The notes under the pieces: generated by a model
What the model was told of the DNA's origin: nothing
Seen by the model: the letters and a program-made list of their open reading frames with translations, nothing else
Databases searched by the model: none
Shown here: positions 1-8,112 of the stretch, piece after piece
Numbering within the stretch: position 1 is the stretch's first letter
Layout: each line of letters opens with the position of its first letter
Assembly (NCBI RefSeq): GCF_022230925.1
Contig: NZ_JAKKFH010000003.1
Coordinates: forward strand, 17,806 to 81,805
Length of the DNA stretch: 64,000 bases
Reading direction: 5' to 3'
Origin: Micromonospora alfalfae
GTDB taxonomy: Bacteria; Actinomycetota; Actinomycetes; Mycobacteriales; Micromonosporaceae
Translations under genes and position numbers: made by a program

Positions 1-535
1 TAGCCAGACCGATCCCGGCGAGCACAGCGAACGCCGCGCGCCAGCCGGCTTGCTGCCCGAGCCAGGTGCCCAGGGGTACGCCGAGCACCGGAGCGAGCGT
101 CGCCCCGGTCGCGAACAACGCCACCGCCCGACCGCGCACCGCGACCGGGAAGGGCCCGATCACTGTCGCCGTGGCGACGGACCAGAACAGCGCCTGGGCG
201 AGGGCGGTCACCAGGCGGGTGCCGGCCAGCACGGCGTACGTCGGCGCGAGCGCGGCGGCTGCGTTCGCGGCGGCGAACAGGAACATCGTGACACCGAGCA
301 GGTGCCGCCGGGGGACCCGCTGGGTCAGTCGGGTCAGCGGTACGGACGCCAGCACCACCACGATGGCGTACCCACTGACCAGCAGGCCCACCTGCGAGCG
401 GGAGCGGTCCAGATCGGGTGCGATGCGGGTCAGCAGACCGACCGGCAGCAGCTCGGTAGTGATGAACGCGAACGCGGCGAGCGAGAGCGTGACGAGCACC
501 GCACTGGCCCTTCGCGGCGACACCTCCGGTGCCAT
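1..535 (-). CDS. MFS drug/sugar efflux transporter, C-terminus cut by the window edge
   Basis: The frame opens at an ATG on the minus strand and stays open to the left edge, so about 178 N-terminal residues are visible. The protein begins MAPEVSPRRASAVLVTLSL and contains the run AFAFITTELLPVGLL, typical of the first helix of DHA1-type exporters (AraJ/YdhP/Bcr-like). A loop reading TRLTQRVPRRHLLG after helix 2 corresponds to the conserved MFS motif A region. About five hydrophobic helices can be traced. The family uses proton-coupled antiport to expel drugs, arabinose-like sugars or purines; the substrate cannot be read here. A G-rich tract lies directly upstream of the start. Confidence 0.8.
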   Translation of the reverse strand, partial: MAPEVSPRRASAVLVTLSLAAFAFITTELLPVGLLTRIAPDLDRSRSQVGLLVSGYAIVVVLASVPLTRLTQRVPRRHLLGVTMFLFAAANAAAALAPTYAVLAGTRLVTALAQALFWSVATATVIGPFPVAVRGRAVALFATGATLAPVLGVPLGTWLGQQAGWRAAFAVLAGIGLA

Positions 536-668
536 GGCCCCACCCCCCCCAGTGAAGTGGTCACCGTAACGAGGGCCTGACCTTGGGCCGCTCGCGGGCC
601 TCGACGGAGGTGGACCACGTTGACGGAACAGTCCGGCCGCTCGCCGCGTCCGGCGGCCGGGCCTCCGG

Positions 669-1538
669 TCAGGTTCGGGTCCGGAACGGGGCAAGGACGG
701 CGCGGATCTGATCGGCAGCGCCCCAGTCGTCGTCGAACTGGGCGAGCACCGCGAGGTGTTGTCGCAGCTGGATGACCGGCATCCGGGCCTCCCAGCCGGC
801 GTCGAGCGCGGTCAGCTCCGCGTAGACCTCGAACATCCGTCGTGCCTCGGGCGGGGGCGAGGTGGACCACACGTGCGCGAGGTCGACCTCGGCCCACAGG
901 TACGACACGGCCGGGTCGATCAGCGCCGGCTCTCCGTCCGCGGTGGCCAGGACGTTCTGTGCCCACAGGTCGCCGTGCGTCAGACACGCCGGACGCTCCG
1001 GCAGCAGGTCGGGCAGCCGGTCGCAGAGCCGTTCCAGCGCCGACCGGTCCTCCGCGTCGAGCGCCGCCCCGACGCGGGGCTCGTCGAGCCAGCGCAGCAG
1101 CCGGTGCTCCGCGAAGAAGGCGAAGCCGTCGTCGTTCCACGTGTTGACCTGGCGGCGACGGCCCAGCCAGTTGTCGTGGTGCCAGCCGAAACGGGAATGG
1201 GTGGTATTCAGGTGCAGGTGTGCGAGCACGTGTGCGAACTGCTCCCAGAAGGCCTCGCTGCGCGGCCTCTCGCTCAACACCGACAACACCAGGACGTCCC
1301 GGTCCGCCAGGATCACCTCGGGTGTCGCCACACCGCCCAACTCGCGCAGGGTGGCCAGCCCTTCCGCCTCGGCGACGAAGACGTCGTCGGCCGGCGGGTC
1401 GTCGAATGCCTTGACGAACACCGGCGGCGCGTCCCGGCGGGTGGCGATGCCGGCGAGCGCCGCGAGCCCGCCGGTCACCGGCCGCACCGTGACGACCTCG
1501 CGCATACCGGCCAGGTGCAGACGCTCCAGCAGGGTCAC
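669..1538 (-). CDS. Fructosamine kinase family protein (phosphotransferase)
   Basis: The 289-residue product has the APH-like kinase fold of fructosamine-3-kinase/ketosamine-3-kinase proteins. The catalytic loop reads HGDLWAQNVL near residue 187, and the metal-binding DPAVSYLWAEVDLA follows at about residue 208. The N-terminal half carries the nucleotide-binding segment FVKAFD. The family phosphorylates the sugar of glycated amines, which destabilises the adduct (protein deglycation), in the cytosol. The GTG start has a good ribosome site, GAGGAG, six bases upstream. Length matches bacterial members of about 290 residues. It stands alone, so its physiological substrate is unknown. Confidence 0.82.
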   Translation of the reverse strand: MTLLERLHLAGMREVVTVRPVTGGLAALAGIATRRDAPPVFVKAFDDPPADDVFVAEAEGLATLRELGGVATPEVILADRDVLVLSVLSERPRSEAFWEQFAHVLAHLHLNTTHSRFGWHHDNWLGRRRQVNTWNDDGFAFFAEHRLLRWLDEPRVGAALDAEDRSALERLCDRLPDLLPERPACLTHGDLWAQNVLATADGEPALIDPAVSYLWAEVDLAHVWSTSPPPEARRMFEVYAELTALDAGWEARMPVIQLRQHLAVLAQFDDDWGAADQIRAVLAPFRTRT

Positions 1539-1619
1539 GGCACGCTCCTCAGGTCCGGCGTACGAGGTCGTCCGATCCTATGTGGTTGATCACGGCTCGC
1601 CCTGCCGGCGGCGGGGGCG

Positions 1620-2044
1620 TTGGACACTGCTGGGCATGGGTCACGTGTCGGTGGATCAGCAGCGGCCGGGTCGAGGTGGTCTCCGGCGGCGCGCACTGGG
1701 GCGGGGGACTGGTCGTCCCGGCCCGGGACCTGGCAGTGATCGGGCAGCTCTTCCTGGACCGCGGGACCCATGGCGGGACCCGGTTGCTCAGCGCCGAATG
1801 GATTGAGCAGTCCTGGGCCCCGTGCACGGTCAAACGGGAGTACGGCTATCTGTGGTGGCTCAACGATGAGCAGGTGCCGTGGCCCGGAGCCCCGACGACC
1901 GGCCGCAGCGCCCGGGGCAACGGAGGACGACACCTGCTGTGGGTCGACCCGGCCCGGGAACTGGTCCTCGTCTCCCACTGGACCGAAGAGCCGCTCGGTC
2001 TGATCCGGGAGGTTTCTCGTACCGTCACGAGCCGCACGGGATGA
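1620..2044 (+). pseudogene. C-terminal remnant of a serine beta-lactamase-like hydrolase
   Basis: Only the C-terminal third of a class C beta-lactamase/esterase-type protein is recognisable. The run VSGGAHWGGGLVVPARDLAVIG is followed by YGYLWWLN and GRHLLWVDPARELVLVSHW, matching the end of the family from the loop after the third active-site motif. The SxxK and YxN segments are absent. A conserved stretch just before, of the VxVDG type, seems to lie in a different frame, so a frameshift or deletion is likely. No convincing start or ribosome site precedes the conserved part. An intact serine hydrolase of the same superfamily starts 43 bp downstream; the remnant could be the relic of an older neighbour. 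Confidence 0.6.
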
Positions 2045-2086
2045 CCGGAGTTGATCCGGCGGTGGGCGCGGTCGAGAATCGACGTC

Positions 2087-3451
2087 GTGGATCTACCTCA
2101 GGACTGGGTCTCGCTGCTGGGCGAGCTTGACCGGCAGGTGTCGTCCGGGCGGCTCTCACCGGACACGACGGCGCTGTCCGAGCTGATGAGCAGCTACGAC
2201 GTGCCGGGAGTCAGCATCGCCGTCGGCCAACTGAGCGGGCAGGTCCGGGCGGCAGGGTTCGGCGTCACGGCGGCCGGGACGTCAACTCCGGTGACCGCGA
2301 GCACCGCCTTCGCCGCCTGTTCGATCAGCAAGCACGTCGCCGCGTTCGGCGCGCTGCGACTGGTCCAGGCCGGTGTCCTGGACCTCGACGCCGACATCGG
2401 CGATCACCTCACCTCGTGGCACCTGCCCGGTCGGGAAGGCCAGCAGGGAGTCACGGTACGACAACTGCTGGCGCACACTGCCGGACTGTCCGACACCTGG
2501 TACCGCGGCTATCTTGCGGATCGTGCCCCGTCGCTGTTGCAGGTCCTGGAAGGCAGCGGCACGACGACAACGCCACCGGTTCGGCCGACCCTGTTACCGG
2601 GTAGCCGCTTCCGGTACTCGGGCAGCCACTACTCGGTGCTCCAGCAGGTGATGGTGGACGCGACCGGAACCCCGTTCGAAGATCTCCTGCGAACTCTGGT
2701 GCTGGAACCGCTGGCCATGGTCGACAGCAGCTTCGACAAGCAGTTTCCGCACCGGCGACCGGATCAGGTGGCGCATGGCCACCACGGCGGCGGCACCAGG
2801 ATTCCTGGCGGCTGGCGAACGCAGCCGGAGCTGGCCGCGGCCGGGCTGTGGAGCACCCCGACCGACCTGCTCCGGCTCGACCTCGAAATCGCCCGGGCCG
2901 TCGCGGGAGGTTCGAAGCTGCTCGACCGCGACCTGGCCACCCAGATGTGTACGCCGCAGATTCCTGGCGGCAGCTACGGCCTCGGTACCGAACTCGACGA
3001 CCGCGCCGAGCGTCGTCGTTTCGGGCACACCGGGTTGAACGTCGGCTACACCTGCTTCTCCTACGTCTGGCCGGGCAGCGGCATCGGGGTAGCGGCGATG
3101 ACCAACTCCGAAGATGGCTGGGAGCTGCTGGTCAGCATCCGCGCTGCCGCGGACCGTCGCTACGCCACCGCCAGAATCACCGCCGCGCCGCCTGCGGATG
3201 TCACGGGCCGTTACGTGCTGCGCGACGACTACCCAATCGACGTCGCCCTCGCCGACGGCCAACTGACCCTCGCCGCCGCAACCCAGCAACCGGTTGTCCT
3301 CCTGGCAGGCCCGGACGGTAGCTACCGACACCCGGACCTCGATCTTGAGGTGCGTTTCGTCCGGACCGACGACCAGCCCCACGTCCTCGAACTGCGCCAG
3401 GAAGGGGTCACGCAGACCGCGAGGCCAGCAATCGGGGGGCACCTGGAATAG
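2087..3451 (+). CDS. Serine hydrolase, beta-lactamase/DD-peptidase superfamily
   Basis: The product is about 454 residues from a GTG start (VDLPQDWVSLLG); an upstream ATG at 2051 is possible but lacks a better ribosome site. The active-site serine motif SISK is at residues 79-82, the second motif is RYSGSHY, and the third is HTG in RFGHTGLNVGY. These correspond to SxxK, YxN and KTG of class C enzymes. A C-terminal beta domain of about 100 residues follows, beginning around ADVTGRYVL, as in many esterase-type members. No signal peptide is visible, so cytosolic action is inferred. Candidate roles are an esterase, amidase or peptidase; true beta-lactam resistance is not implied. Confidence 0.75.
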   Translation: MDLPQDWVSLLGELDRQVSSGRLSPDTTALSELMSSYDVPGVSIAVGQLSGQVRAAGFGVTAAGTSTPVTASTAFAACSISKHVAAFGALRLVQAGVLDLDADIGDHLTSWHLPGREGQQGVTVRQLLAHTAGLSDTWYRGYLADRAPSLLQVLEGSGTTTTPPVRPTLLPGSRFRYSGSHYSVLQQVMVDATGTPFEDLLRTLVLEPLAMVDSSFDKQFPHRRPDQVAHGHHGGGTRIPGGWRTQPELAAAGLWSTPTDLLRLDLEIARAVAGGSKLLDRDLATQMCTPQIPGGSYGLGTELDDRAERRRFGHTGLNVGYTCFSYVWPGSGIGVAAMTNSEDGWELLVSIRAAADRRYATARITAAPPADVTGRYVLRDDYPIDVALADGQLTLAAATQQPVVLLAGPDGSYRHPDLDLEVRFVRTDDQPHVLELRQEGVTQTARPAIGGHLE

Positions 3452-3460
3452 CCACCTCTG

Positions 3461-4336
3461 TCAGGGTCGGTTGTGGACGAACCACGCGTCACCGGCCGCT
3501 AGGGCGACGGCGACCTCCCACTGGCTCAGTTCGAGATCCGGAGCGAGCGCCTTGAGCTGACCGGCGGCAGCCCACGCCTCGTCACCCGGCGTCGGGCGAC
3601 GACCCACCTGAAACTGGAGCATGGTGCCCCACGACGCGACCAGGCGGGCGTCCCACCGGTGCCGCCACTGCGCCAGCACCTCGGCGAGCCGCTGCTGCTC
3701 TTCCTCGGTGAGCGCACCGTAGAAGTCCACCCAGTACGCGGAGGCACGGACGTCGCTGGTGGGCAGCAACATGAGCAGGACGCTGTCCGGCGTATACCAG
3801 TAGTCGGTCTGCGTCACGAGCCGCACGTTGCCAAGCACCTGGGCGTGCAGGTCGGCGTCGGCGAGCAGCCGGTCGTACAGCGCCCGCTCCAGCACCGGGA
3901 GTGGTGTCGGCAGCACCACATCGGGCACCAGGGCGGTCAGGTCGACGCCGGTCGTGCCACGCGCGTAGAACTCGATCTCGTCCTCGTCGACCTGTTGGTC
4001 CACCCTGTGGTGGCGGTAGGTCAGCCAGGGTTCGGAAGACGCCGCCGCCTCGACGAACGCGCGCAGCTCCGACTCCGACGGGCCCTGCTCGGGCTTGGAC
4101 CGGATGGTCAGCGCGTCGTCGAAGTCGTCGGTGACCATGACAGGTCGGCGTCCGATGACCGGCACCAGCGCGTCGGCGGCCTGCCAGACCTCGTGCAGCC
4201 GATCGGGGTCGACGTCGGCGACGAGGAGGGTGCCCGACGGGCCGTGCCCGATCGGCAGGCCGGCCAGTGGCGTGCCCACGAACGCCGCTTCGATCCGGGC
4301 GAGCTCGTCTCGCCCGTCGATGGGTTCGCCGATCAC
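3461..4336 (-). CDS. Conserved hypothetical protein translationally coupled to DinB gene
   Basis: The true start is most likely the GTG overlapping the stop of the upstream DinB gene (GTGA), giving about 291 residues (VIGEPIDGRDELARIEAAF). The frame stays open further upstream, but that part is antisense-like, arginine-rich noise inside the DinB gene. The protein is acidic, without membrane segments. The C-terminal third (ASWGTMLQFQVGRRPTPGDEAW, ending DAWFVHNRP) looks like a conserved module of actinobacterial uncharacterised proteins; a link to DUF4253-type proteins is possible but weak. No function is proposed. The 4-bp overlap implies co-expression with the DinB protein. Confidence 0.6.
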   Translation of the reverse strand: MIGEPIDGRDELARIEAAFVGTPLAGLPIGHGPSGTLLVADVDPDRLHEVWQAADALVPVIGRRPVMVTDDFDDALTIRSKPEQGPSESELRAFVEAAASSEPWLTYRHHRVDQQVDEDEIEFYARGTTGVDLTALVPDVVLPTPLPVLERALYDRLLADADLHAQVLGNVRLVTQTDYWYTPDSVLLMLLPTSDVRASAYWVDFYGALTEEEQQRLAEVLAQWRHRWDARLVASWGTMLQFQVGRRPTPGDEAWAAAGQLKALAPDLELSQWEVAVALAAGDAWFVHNRP

Positions 4337-4923
4337 GCGAAGTGGTCGGCCAGCTTGGTCAGCTTGCTGACGTACGCCGGCCAGTCGTAGTCGTCGGGGA
4401 TGTTGGTGTTCTCCCGTCGAAGGCCGATCGTTGTGTCGTGCTGTTCGCGGATGATGTCGGCGTGCCCGGCGTGACGGGCGAGATCGCAGGTCACGTGGAT
4501 GATGATCCGCTGCAGGGTCACGTCCTGCGCACCGGGCTGCCACCACGGCACCTGCCCGGGCGCGTCGAGCGGCAGCTCGTCGATCGTCTGGTCTGCGAAC
4601 GCGCCGACCCGGCGGTACAGGTCGATCAGCCCGTCCTTCGTCTCGTCCTCCCGGGCGTACCAGTCTGCCTGGGGGTCCTCGTCGAACGCCTCCATCGGGA
4701 CCAGCTCGTCAGGGGTCGGGAAGTCGCGGCCGAAGGTGGGCCCGAAGTAGCCGGCTTCGACATTGAGGCAGTGCTTGAGAATGCCCAGCAGGTTGTTGCC
4801 GGTCGCCGTGCGGGGCAGCCTGACCTCACGTTCGCTGAGCCCGTCGAGCTTCCAGATGAGGTCTTCGCGGGTCCCGCGAAGGTAGACGTGCAGCGCGGCC
4901 TTCGCATCGCTCAGATCAGCCAT
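4333..4923 (-). CDS. DinB/DUF664 family four-helix metalloprotein
   Basis: A 196-residue protein beginning MADLSDAKAALHVYLRGTRED. It has the helical-bundle pattern of the DinB_2/DUF664 families. The putative metal histidines are H51 in LGILKHCLNVEAGYFGP and the pair in the C-terminal segment IIIHVTCDLARHAGHADIIREQH. Many actinobacterial members act as mycothiol- or bacillithiol-dependent transferases, or have no known role. It is cytosolic. It is the first gene of a two-gene unit, its stop overlapping the downstream start. A strong hairpin separates it from the esterase gene upstream, so its promoter is its own. Confidence 0.8.
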   Translation of the reverse strand: MADLSDAKAALHVYLRGTREDLIWKLDGLSEREVRLPRTATGNNLLGILKHCLNVEAGYFGPTFGRDFPTPDELVPMEAFDEDPQADWYAREDETKDGLIDLYRRVGAFADQTIDELPLDAPGQVPWWQPGAQDVTLQRIIIHVTCDLARHAGHADIIREQHDTTIGLRRENTNIPDDYDWPAYVSKLTKLADHFA

Positions 4924-4964
4924 GCCGGCCAGTCTTCCCTATCCGTCGGGCCGTCGCGCACCCA

Positions 4965-4996
4965 CGGCGGGCCGGTGCCGGGGCACCGGCCCGCCG
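4965..4996. terminator. Hairpin terminator after the CBM2 esterase gene
   Basis: A perfect 15-bp GC-rich stem (CGGCGGGCCGGTGCC on the left arm) closes over two bases, or four if the top pair is open. It lies 24 bp after the esterase stop on the minus strand. There is no U tract, as is usual for high-GC actinomycete terminators. Confidence 0.7.
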
Positions 4997-5019
4997 AGCG
5001 AATCGATTTGTCTGGGGTG

Positions 5020-6246
5020 TCAGCTTCCGGCGCAACTCGCTGTGGCTCCGCTGCCGCTGCCGGTGCCCTGGAATCCGAAGCTGGTGGCCTGACCTGCGGC
5101 CAGTCTCCCGTTGTAGCTCTGGTTGGCGACGGTGATGGTCCCGCTGGTGCCGCTGCTGACGCCGTTCCAGAGCGAGCTGACCGACGCGCCGCTCGGTAGG
5201 GTGAGGGTGACCCGCCAGCCGGTCAGCGCTGTGGATCCCGCGGTGACGCTGACGTTGGCGACGAATCCGCCGTTCCACTGGTCCTGGACCGAGTAGACAG
5301 CGGTGCAGCCGGGGGTGCCGGTCGGCGGTGGTGTCGTCGGAGGTGGCGTGGTCGGCGGCGGCGGTGTCGTCGGAGGTGGCGTGGTCGGCGGCGGCGTGCC
5401 GTCGTCGAGCGTCAGGTTCTTCTGCTGGACGCTCCACTGGCTGCGGCACAGACCGCAGTCGGCGCCGACGAAGTTGCGGCCGGCGGTGGTGTCACCCTTC
5501 AGTCGCCATTTGAAGTAGAGAGTCGCCACCCGGCCGAACTCGCCGCCGTTGGCCTGGTCGTAGGTGCCGCCATGCCCGACGTTCAGGTTGCCCATGAACG
5601 CGGGCAGGCCAGCGGGCAGCTTGCCCCAGTCGTCGATGGCGTTCGGGTAGGCGATGTCGCTGGGCCCGCCGACGAAGTAGGCGATCGGCTTGGTCAGTCT
5701 CCTGAGCTGGTAGTCGTCGGCGTCGTTCAGCAGTCCGCTGCTGAAGATGCCGGTCGTGGTGACGCGCGGGTCGTTCGAGACGGCGTACGCCTCCAGGCCT
5801 CCGCAGGAAAAGCCCGCGACGGCGACCTTGCTCGTGTCGATCTTGTTGTAGTACTTGCTGCCCTGCCGGGAGTTCTCCGCGACCGCCCAGTCGATGGACT
5901 GGGTGAGCATCTGGGAGGTGGTGGAGCCGGACCCGTTCGGGGCGCCGTTGGCGATGGCGAGGAAGCCGTGGGAGGCGATCTCGCGGAGGAAGTTGCCCTG
6001 GGAGAGGCCGTTGGCCGAGCAGCCGCCGTTGCCCCACACGACGATGGGCAGGCGTTCGGACGGGAGGGTCTGCGGTCGGAAGATGGTGTGGTTGGCCAGG
6101 GTGGCCGAGGTTTCGTAGTCGGCGGGGTAGGGACCGGAACCGCCGATGGCGGCGGACGCCGGTGTCCCGCCGAGCGCCATGATCACGGAGGTGACCGGGA
6201 CGATGGCGGCAGCCAGCCCCGCGTAGATCTTCGCTCGCCTTCTCAT
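5020..6246 (-). CDS. Secreted alpha/beta-hydrolase (esterase) with C-terminal CBM2
   Basis: The 408-residue protein starts with a Sec signal (MRRRAKIYAGLAAAIVPVTS, cleavage near ASAAIG around residue 33). An alpha/beta-hydrolase domain spans residues 35-270; the nucleophile elbow is GFSCGG with Ser147, and VVWGNGGC may supply the oxyanion hole. A Pro-Thr linker (residues about 280-305) joins a CBM2, residues 312-408, recognisable from CTAVYSVQDQWNGGFVANV and the bracketing cysteines. CBM2 modules bind crystalline cellulose or xylan, so the enzyme probably removes ester substituents on plant polysaccharide or attacks polyester in the medium. A PaaX-type regulator lies directly upstream in the same direction, and a TTGACA promoter element sits about 245 bp before the start. 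Confidence 0.78.
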   Translation of the reverse strand: MRRRAKIYAGLAAAIVPVTSVIMALGGTPASAAIGGSGPYPADYETSATLANHTIFRPQTLPSERLPIVVWGNGGCSANGLSQGNFLREIASHGFLAIANGAPNGSGSTTSQMLTQSIDWAVAENSRQGSKYYNKIDTSKVAVAGFSCGGLEAYAVSNDPRVTTTGIFSSGLLNDADDYQLRRLTKPIAYFVGGPSDIAYPNAIDDWGKLPAGLPAFMGNLNVGHGGTYDQANGGEFGRVATLYFKWRLKGDTTAGRNFVGADCGLCRSQWSVQQKNLTLDDGTPPPTTPPPTTPPPPTTPPPTTPPPTGTPGCTAVYSVQDQWNGGFVANVSVTAGSTALTGWRVTLTLPSGASVSSLWNGVSSGTSGTITVANQSYNGRLAAGQATSFGFQGTGSGSGATASCAGS

Positions 6247-6461
6247 TGAACCCTCCAGGAACAGTCACTGTGGCGCTCCCCGCGGTGGCGGTTGTGTCAC
6301 TCGCGTCCCGACGAGAGTGGTCAGCGCTGGCCACGGGTCTGGTCGACGGGGGCGCGTCGCGGCCTGAGTGGCGGCCGTGCCCTCGGTCGCCACTGCCCGC
6401 TCATTCAGCGCCGGCGACCGCCCGGCCGCGGTCCCTACAGGCGCTCCGATGGGAGCTGTAT

Positions 6462-6496
6462 GCAGTTACTATCACTGTCGCAACGAAAAGTGTCAA
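6462..6496 (-). promoter_or_regulatory. Promoter/operator element of the first PaaX-linked esterase
   Basis: Read on the minus strand, TTGACACTT is followed 17 bases after TTGACA by GATAGT and then by TAACTGC. The same framework (TTGACACTT, then TAAYTGC, 35 bp in all) occurs at 30935-30969 upstream of the second CBM2 esterase; 23 of 35 positions match without gaps. The element is a candidate promoter with an embedded regulator site. It leaves a leader of about 200 bases before the ATG. Confidence 0.55.
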
Positions 6497-6528
6497 TGTC
6501 TGGTTGGCTCTGACCGGCCGCGACGCCG

Positions 6529-7506
6529 TCAGCCGGGACGTGGGCCGCTGCCGTGGTTTCCGCCGGTCGGCTCGGGCCGCGATGGATCCCTCGACGCCTG
6601 GAAGTGGGTGATCCACGAGGCGGCATCCGGCCAGTGCGGAGTTGCCACCTCGACCAGACGCGCCTGAGCGAGCGAGCCGAGCGTGGTGTGGATGTCCAGG
6701 AAGGTCTCCCGGGCCTCCTGGCGGGGCCAGGGCTCCGGCAGCAGGTGCGGTGGGAGGTCCGGGTCGATGTCGGCGAACTTCCGCCAACAATCCATCGCGG
6801 AGGTCCGAGCCACCAGCGCCCGGGCCGGCTCCACCTCCCCGGTGCGTGCGGCTGCCCGCAGCTTCGCGTACTGCTCGATGAAGTCCGAGTACGCCGAGGC
6901 GAGCCTGGTCAGGTCGTACGCGGAAGCCGGCCCGTGTGGCCCTGCCTCCTCGTCGAACCGGGCGTGCAGGACCGACCATCGGGCACCCTCGACGTGCTGC
7001 AGCAGCGCGTGCAGCGCCTCCCGCGCCGGCGCGGCGTCGGATCCCGGCCGGATCCACACGCTGTCGTACAGGCCGACGAAACCCAGTGCGGTGAACGACC
7101 TGCGGAGCGCATGACGCGACGCCTGGCCGGCGTTCGGAACGGAGAAGGAGGCCAGCACCCATTCGCCGGTCCAGGGCGCCGGGTGGGAGCCGAAGTTCAG
7201 GAAGTGCCGCATCCGGAAGCGGTGCTTGGCGATCGCCTGCGGCGTGAGGTGGTAGACCGGCGATCGGCCCTTCCTCCGCGTCGCGATGAGACCACGTTTG
7301 ACCAGCCGGGACAGCGCGGCACGGGCGCTGGACTCGCTGATCCCGAACTCCCGCAGAATCGCGATGACCGCCGTCGACGGCAGGTCGGCGTCGGAGGAGT
7401 CCAGGTACTCGCCGAGCACCGTCGTCAGCAGATGCTGCGGGCTCGACCCCGCCTGGGCCCGGGGCACTCGGACGTCGTCGGCGTTCACCTCATCAGACTG
7501 CCGCAC
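6529..7506 (-). CDS. PaaX family transcriptional regulator
   Basis: The 325-residue protein has the three-part PaaX layout. An N-terminal winged helix (LPSTAVIAILREFGISESSARAALSRL, about residues 42-70) is followed by the basic wing RRKGRSPVYHLT, a central domain (WTGEWVLASFSVP, then GLYDSVWIRPG) and the C-terminal helical domain with DPDLPPHLLPEPWP. Founding members repress phenylacetate catabolism and respond to phenylacetyl-CoA. Here the neighbour is a secreted esterase, not paa genes, so an aromatic or acyl inducer is only a guess. The start chosen is the first GTG; a later GTG at about residue 7 is also possible. A paralogue pairs with another CBM2 esterase at 31050. Confidence 0.8.
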   Translation of the reverse strand: MRQSDEVNADDVRVPRAQAGSSPQHLLTTVLGEYLDSSDADLPSTAVIAILREFGISESSARAALSRLVKRGLIATRRKGRSPVYHLTPQAIAKHRFRMRHFLNFGSHPAPWTGEWVLASFSVPNAGQASRHALRRSFTALGFVGLYDSVWIRPGSDAAPAREALHALLQHVEGARWSVLHARFDEEAGPHGPASAYDLTRLASAYSDFIEQYAKLRAAARTGEVEPARALVARTSAMDCWRKFADIDPDLPPHLLPEPWPRQEARETFLDIHTTLGSLAQARLVEVATPHWPDAASWITHFQASRDPSRPEPTGGNHGSGPRPG

Positions 7507-7569
7507 CCGGATGCCCGTGGCTTGTCAGGTGCGGCGGGGCAACGCGCCTTCCGGGGCGGGTGGAGGCAC

Positions 7570-7581
7570 TATCGTTCTGGC
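7570..7581 (+). promoter_or_regulatory. -10 element of a leaderless transcript (TATCGT)
   Basis: TATCGT ends exactly six bases before the GTG start at 7582. No Shine-Dalgarno sequence is present. This spacing places transcription start at the start codon, as in leaderless actinobacterial mRNAs. Confidence 0.5.
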
Positions 7582-8079
7582 GTGCACATCCGCTTTGACG
7601 TTCCGGCCGATCCCGCCTACCCGAGCCGGGTGGCCGCTGCCCTCGGCAACGTCCGGCTACGCAGATTCGGCTACATCGGGGCGGCCCTGACGGCGGTCGG
7701 GGTCATCGGTCTCGTCGCCTCGCGGGGGTTCGGGTGGGGCGAGCGGAGTTCACCGCTGTGGACCGCGCTGGTTGTGGCCGGCGTGCTGTCGATGCTGTAC
7801 CGGCCGTGGGTGCTGGCGCGCGCCCGACGCCGTTCCGGTAGTTACGCCGTCGAGGGCGCCTACGACATCACCGATGACAACATCATGATGCGCAGCGGTT
7901 CGGAGTCCGGCGGCATCGCCTGGGACGGGGTTGCCCAGGTGCAGGACGCCGGCGACTTCTGGGTCGTGTACGTCGGCCGAATGCCGGCGACTGTGATCCC
8001 CCGCTGGCTGATGTCCGCCGAGGATGCCGAGACGTTGCGGGCCTACATGACCGAACGAGGGCTGCTGCCCCGTCGGTGA
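7582..8079 (+). CDS. Small membrane protein, YcxB-like
   Basis: About 165 residues from the GTG start (VHIRFDVPADPAYPSRVAAALG). Two transmembrane helices (IGAALTAVGVIGLVASRGF and WTALVVAGVLSMLY) are followed by a C-terminal soluble domain reading YDITDDNIMMRSGSESGGIAWDGVAQVQDAGDFWVVYVG. That domain and the closing VIPRWLMSAEDAETLRAYM resemble the YcxB-like C-terminal module of small membrane proteins of unknown role. It is transcribed alone, apparently without a leader. No function is proposed beyond membrane association. Confidence 0.65.
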   Translation: MHIRFDVPADPAYPSRVAAALGNVRLRRFGYIGAALTAVGVIGLVASRGFGWGERSSPLWTALVVAGVLSMLYRPWVLARARRRSGSYAVEGAYDITDDNIMMRSGSESGGIAWDGVAQVQDAGDFWVVYVGRMPATVIPRWLMSAEDAETLRAYMTERGLLPRR

Positions 8080-8112
8080 ACTCGGCTGCCCCGGGCCGCT
8101 GGGGCGATCGGA

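Noticed and set aside
2087..3451. A true beta-lactamase resistance gene
   Set aside because: There is no signal peptide, and the C-terminal extra domain and HTG third motif fit esterase- or peptidase-like members.
5300..5400. Short GGTGGCGTGGTCGG-type repeats
   Set aside because: They encode the Pro-Thr linker before the CBM2. The same holds for 29770-29870, so these are coding repeats and not a DNA element or CRISPR.
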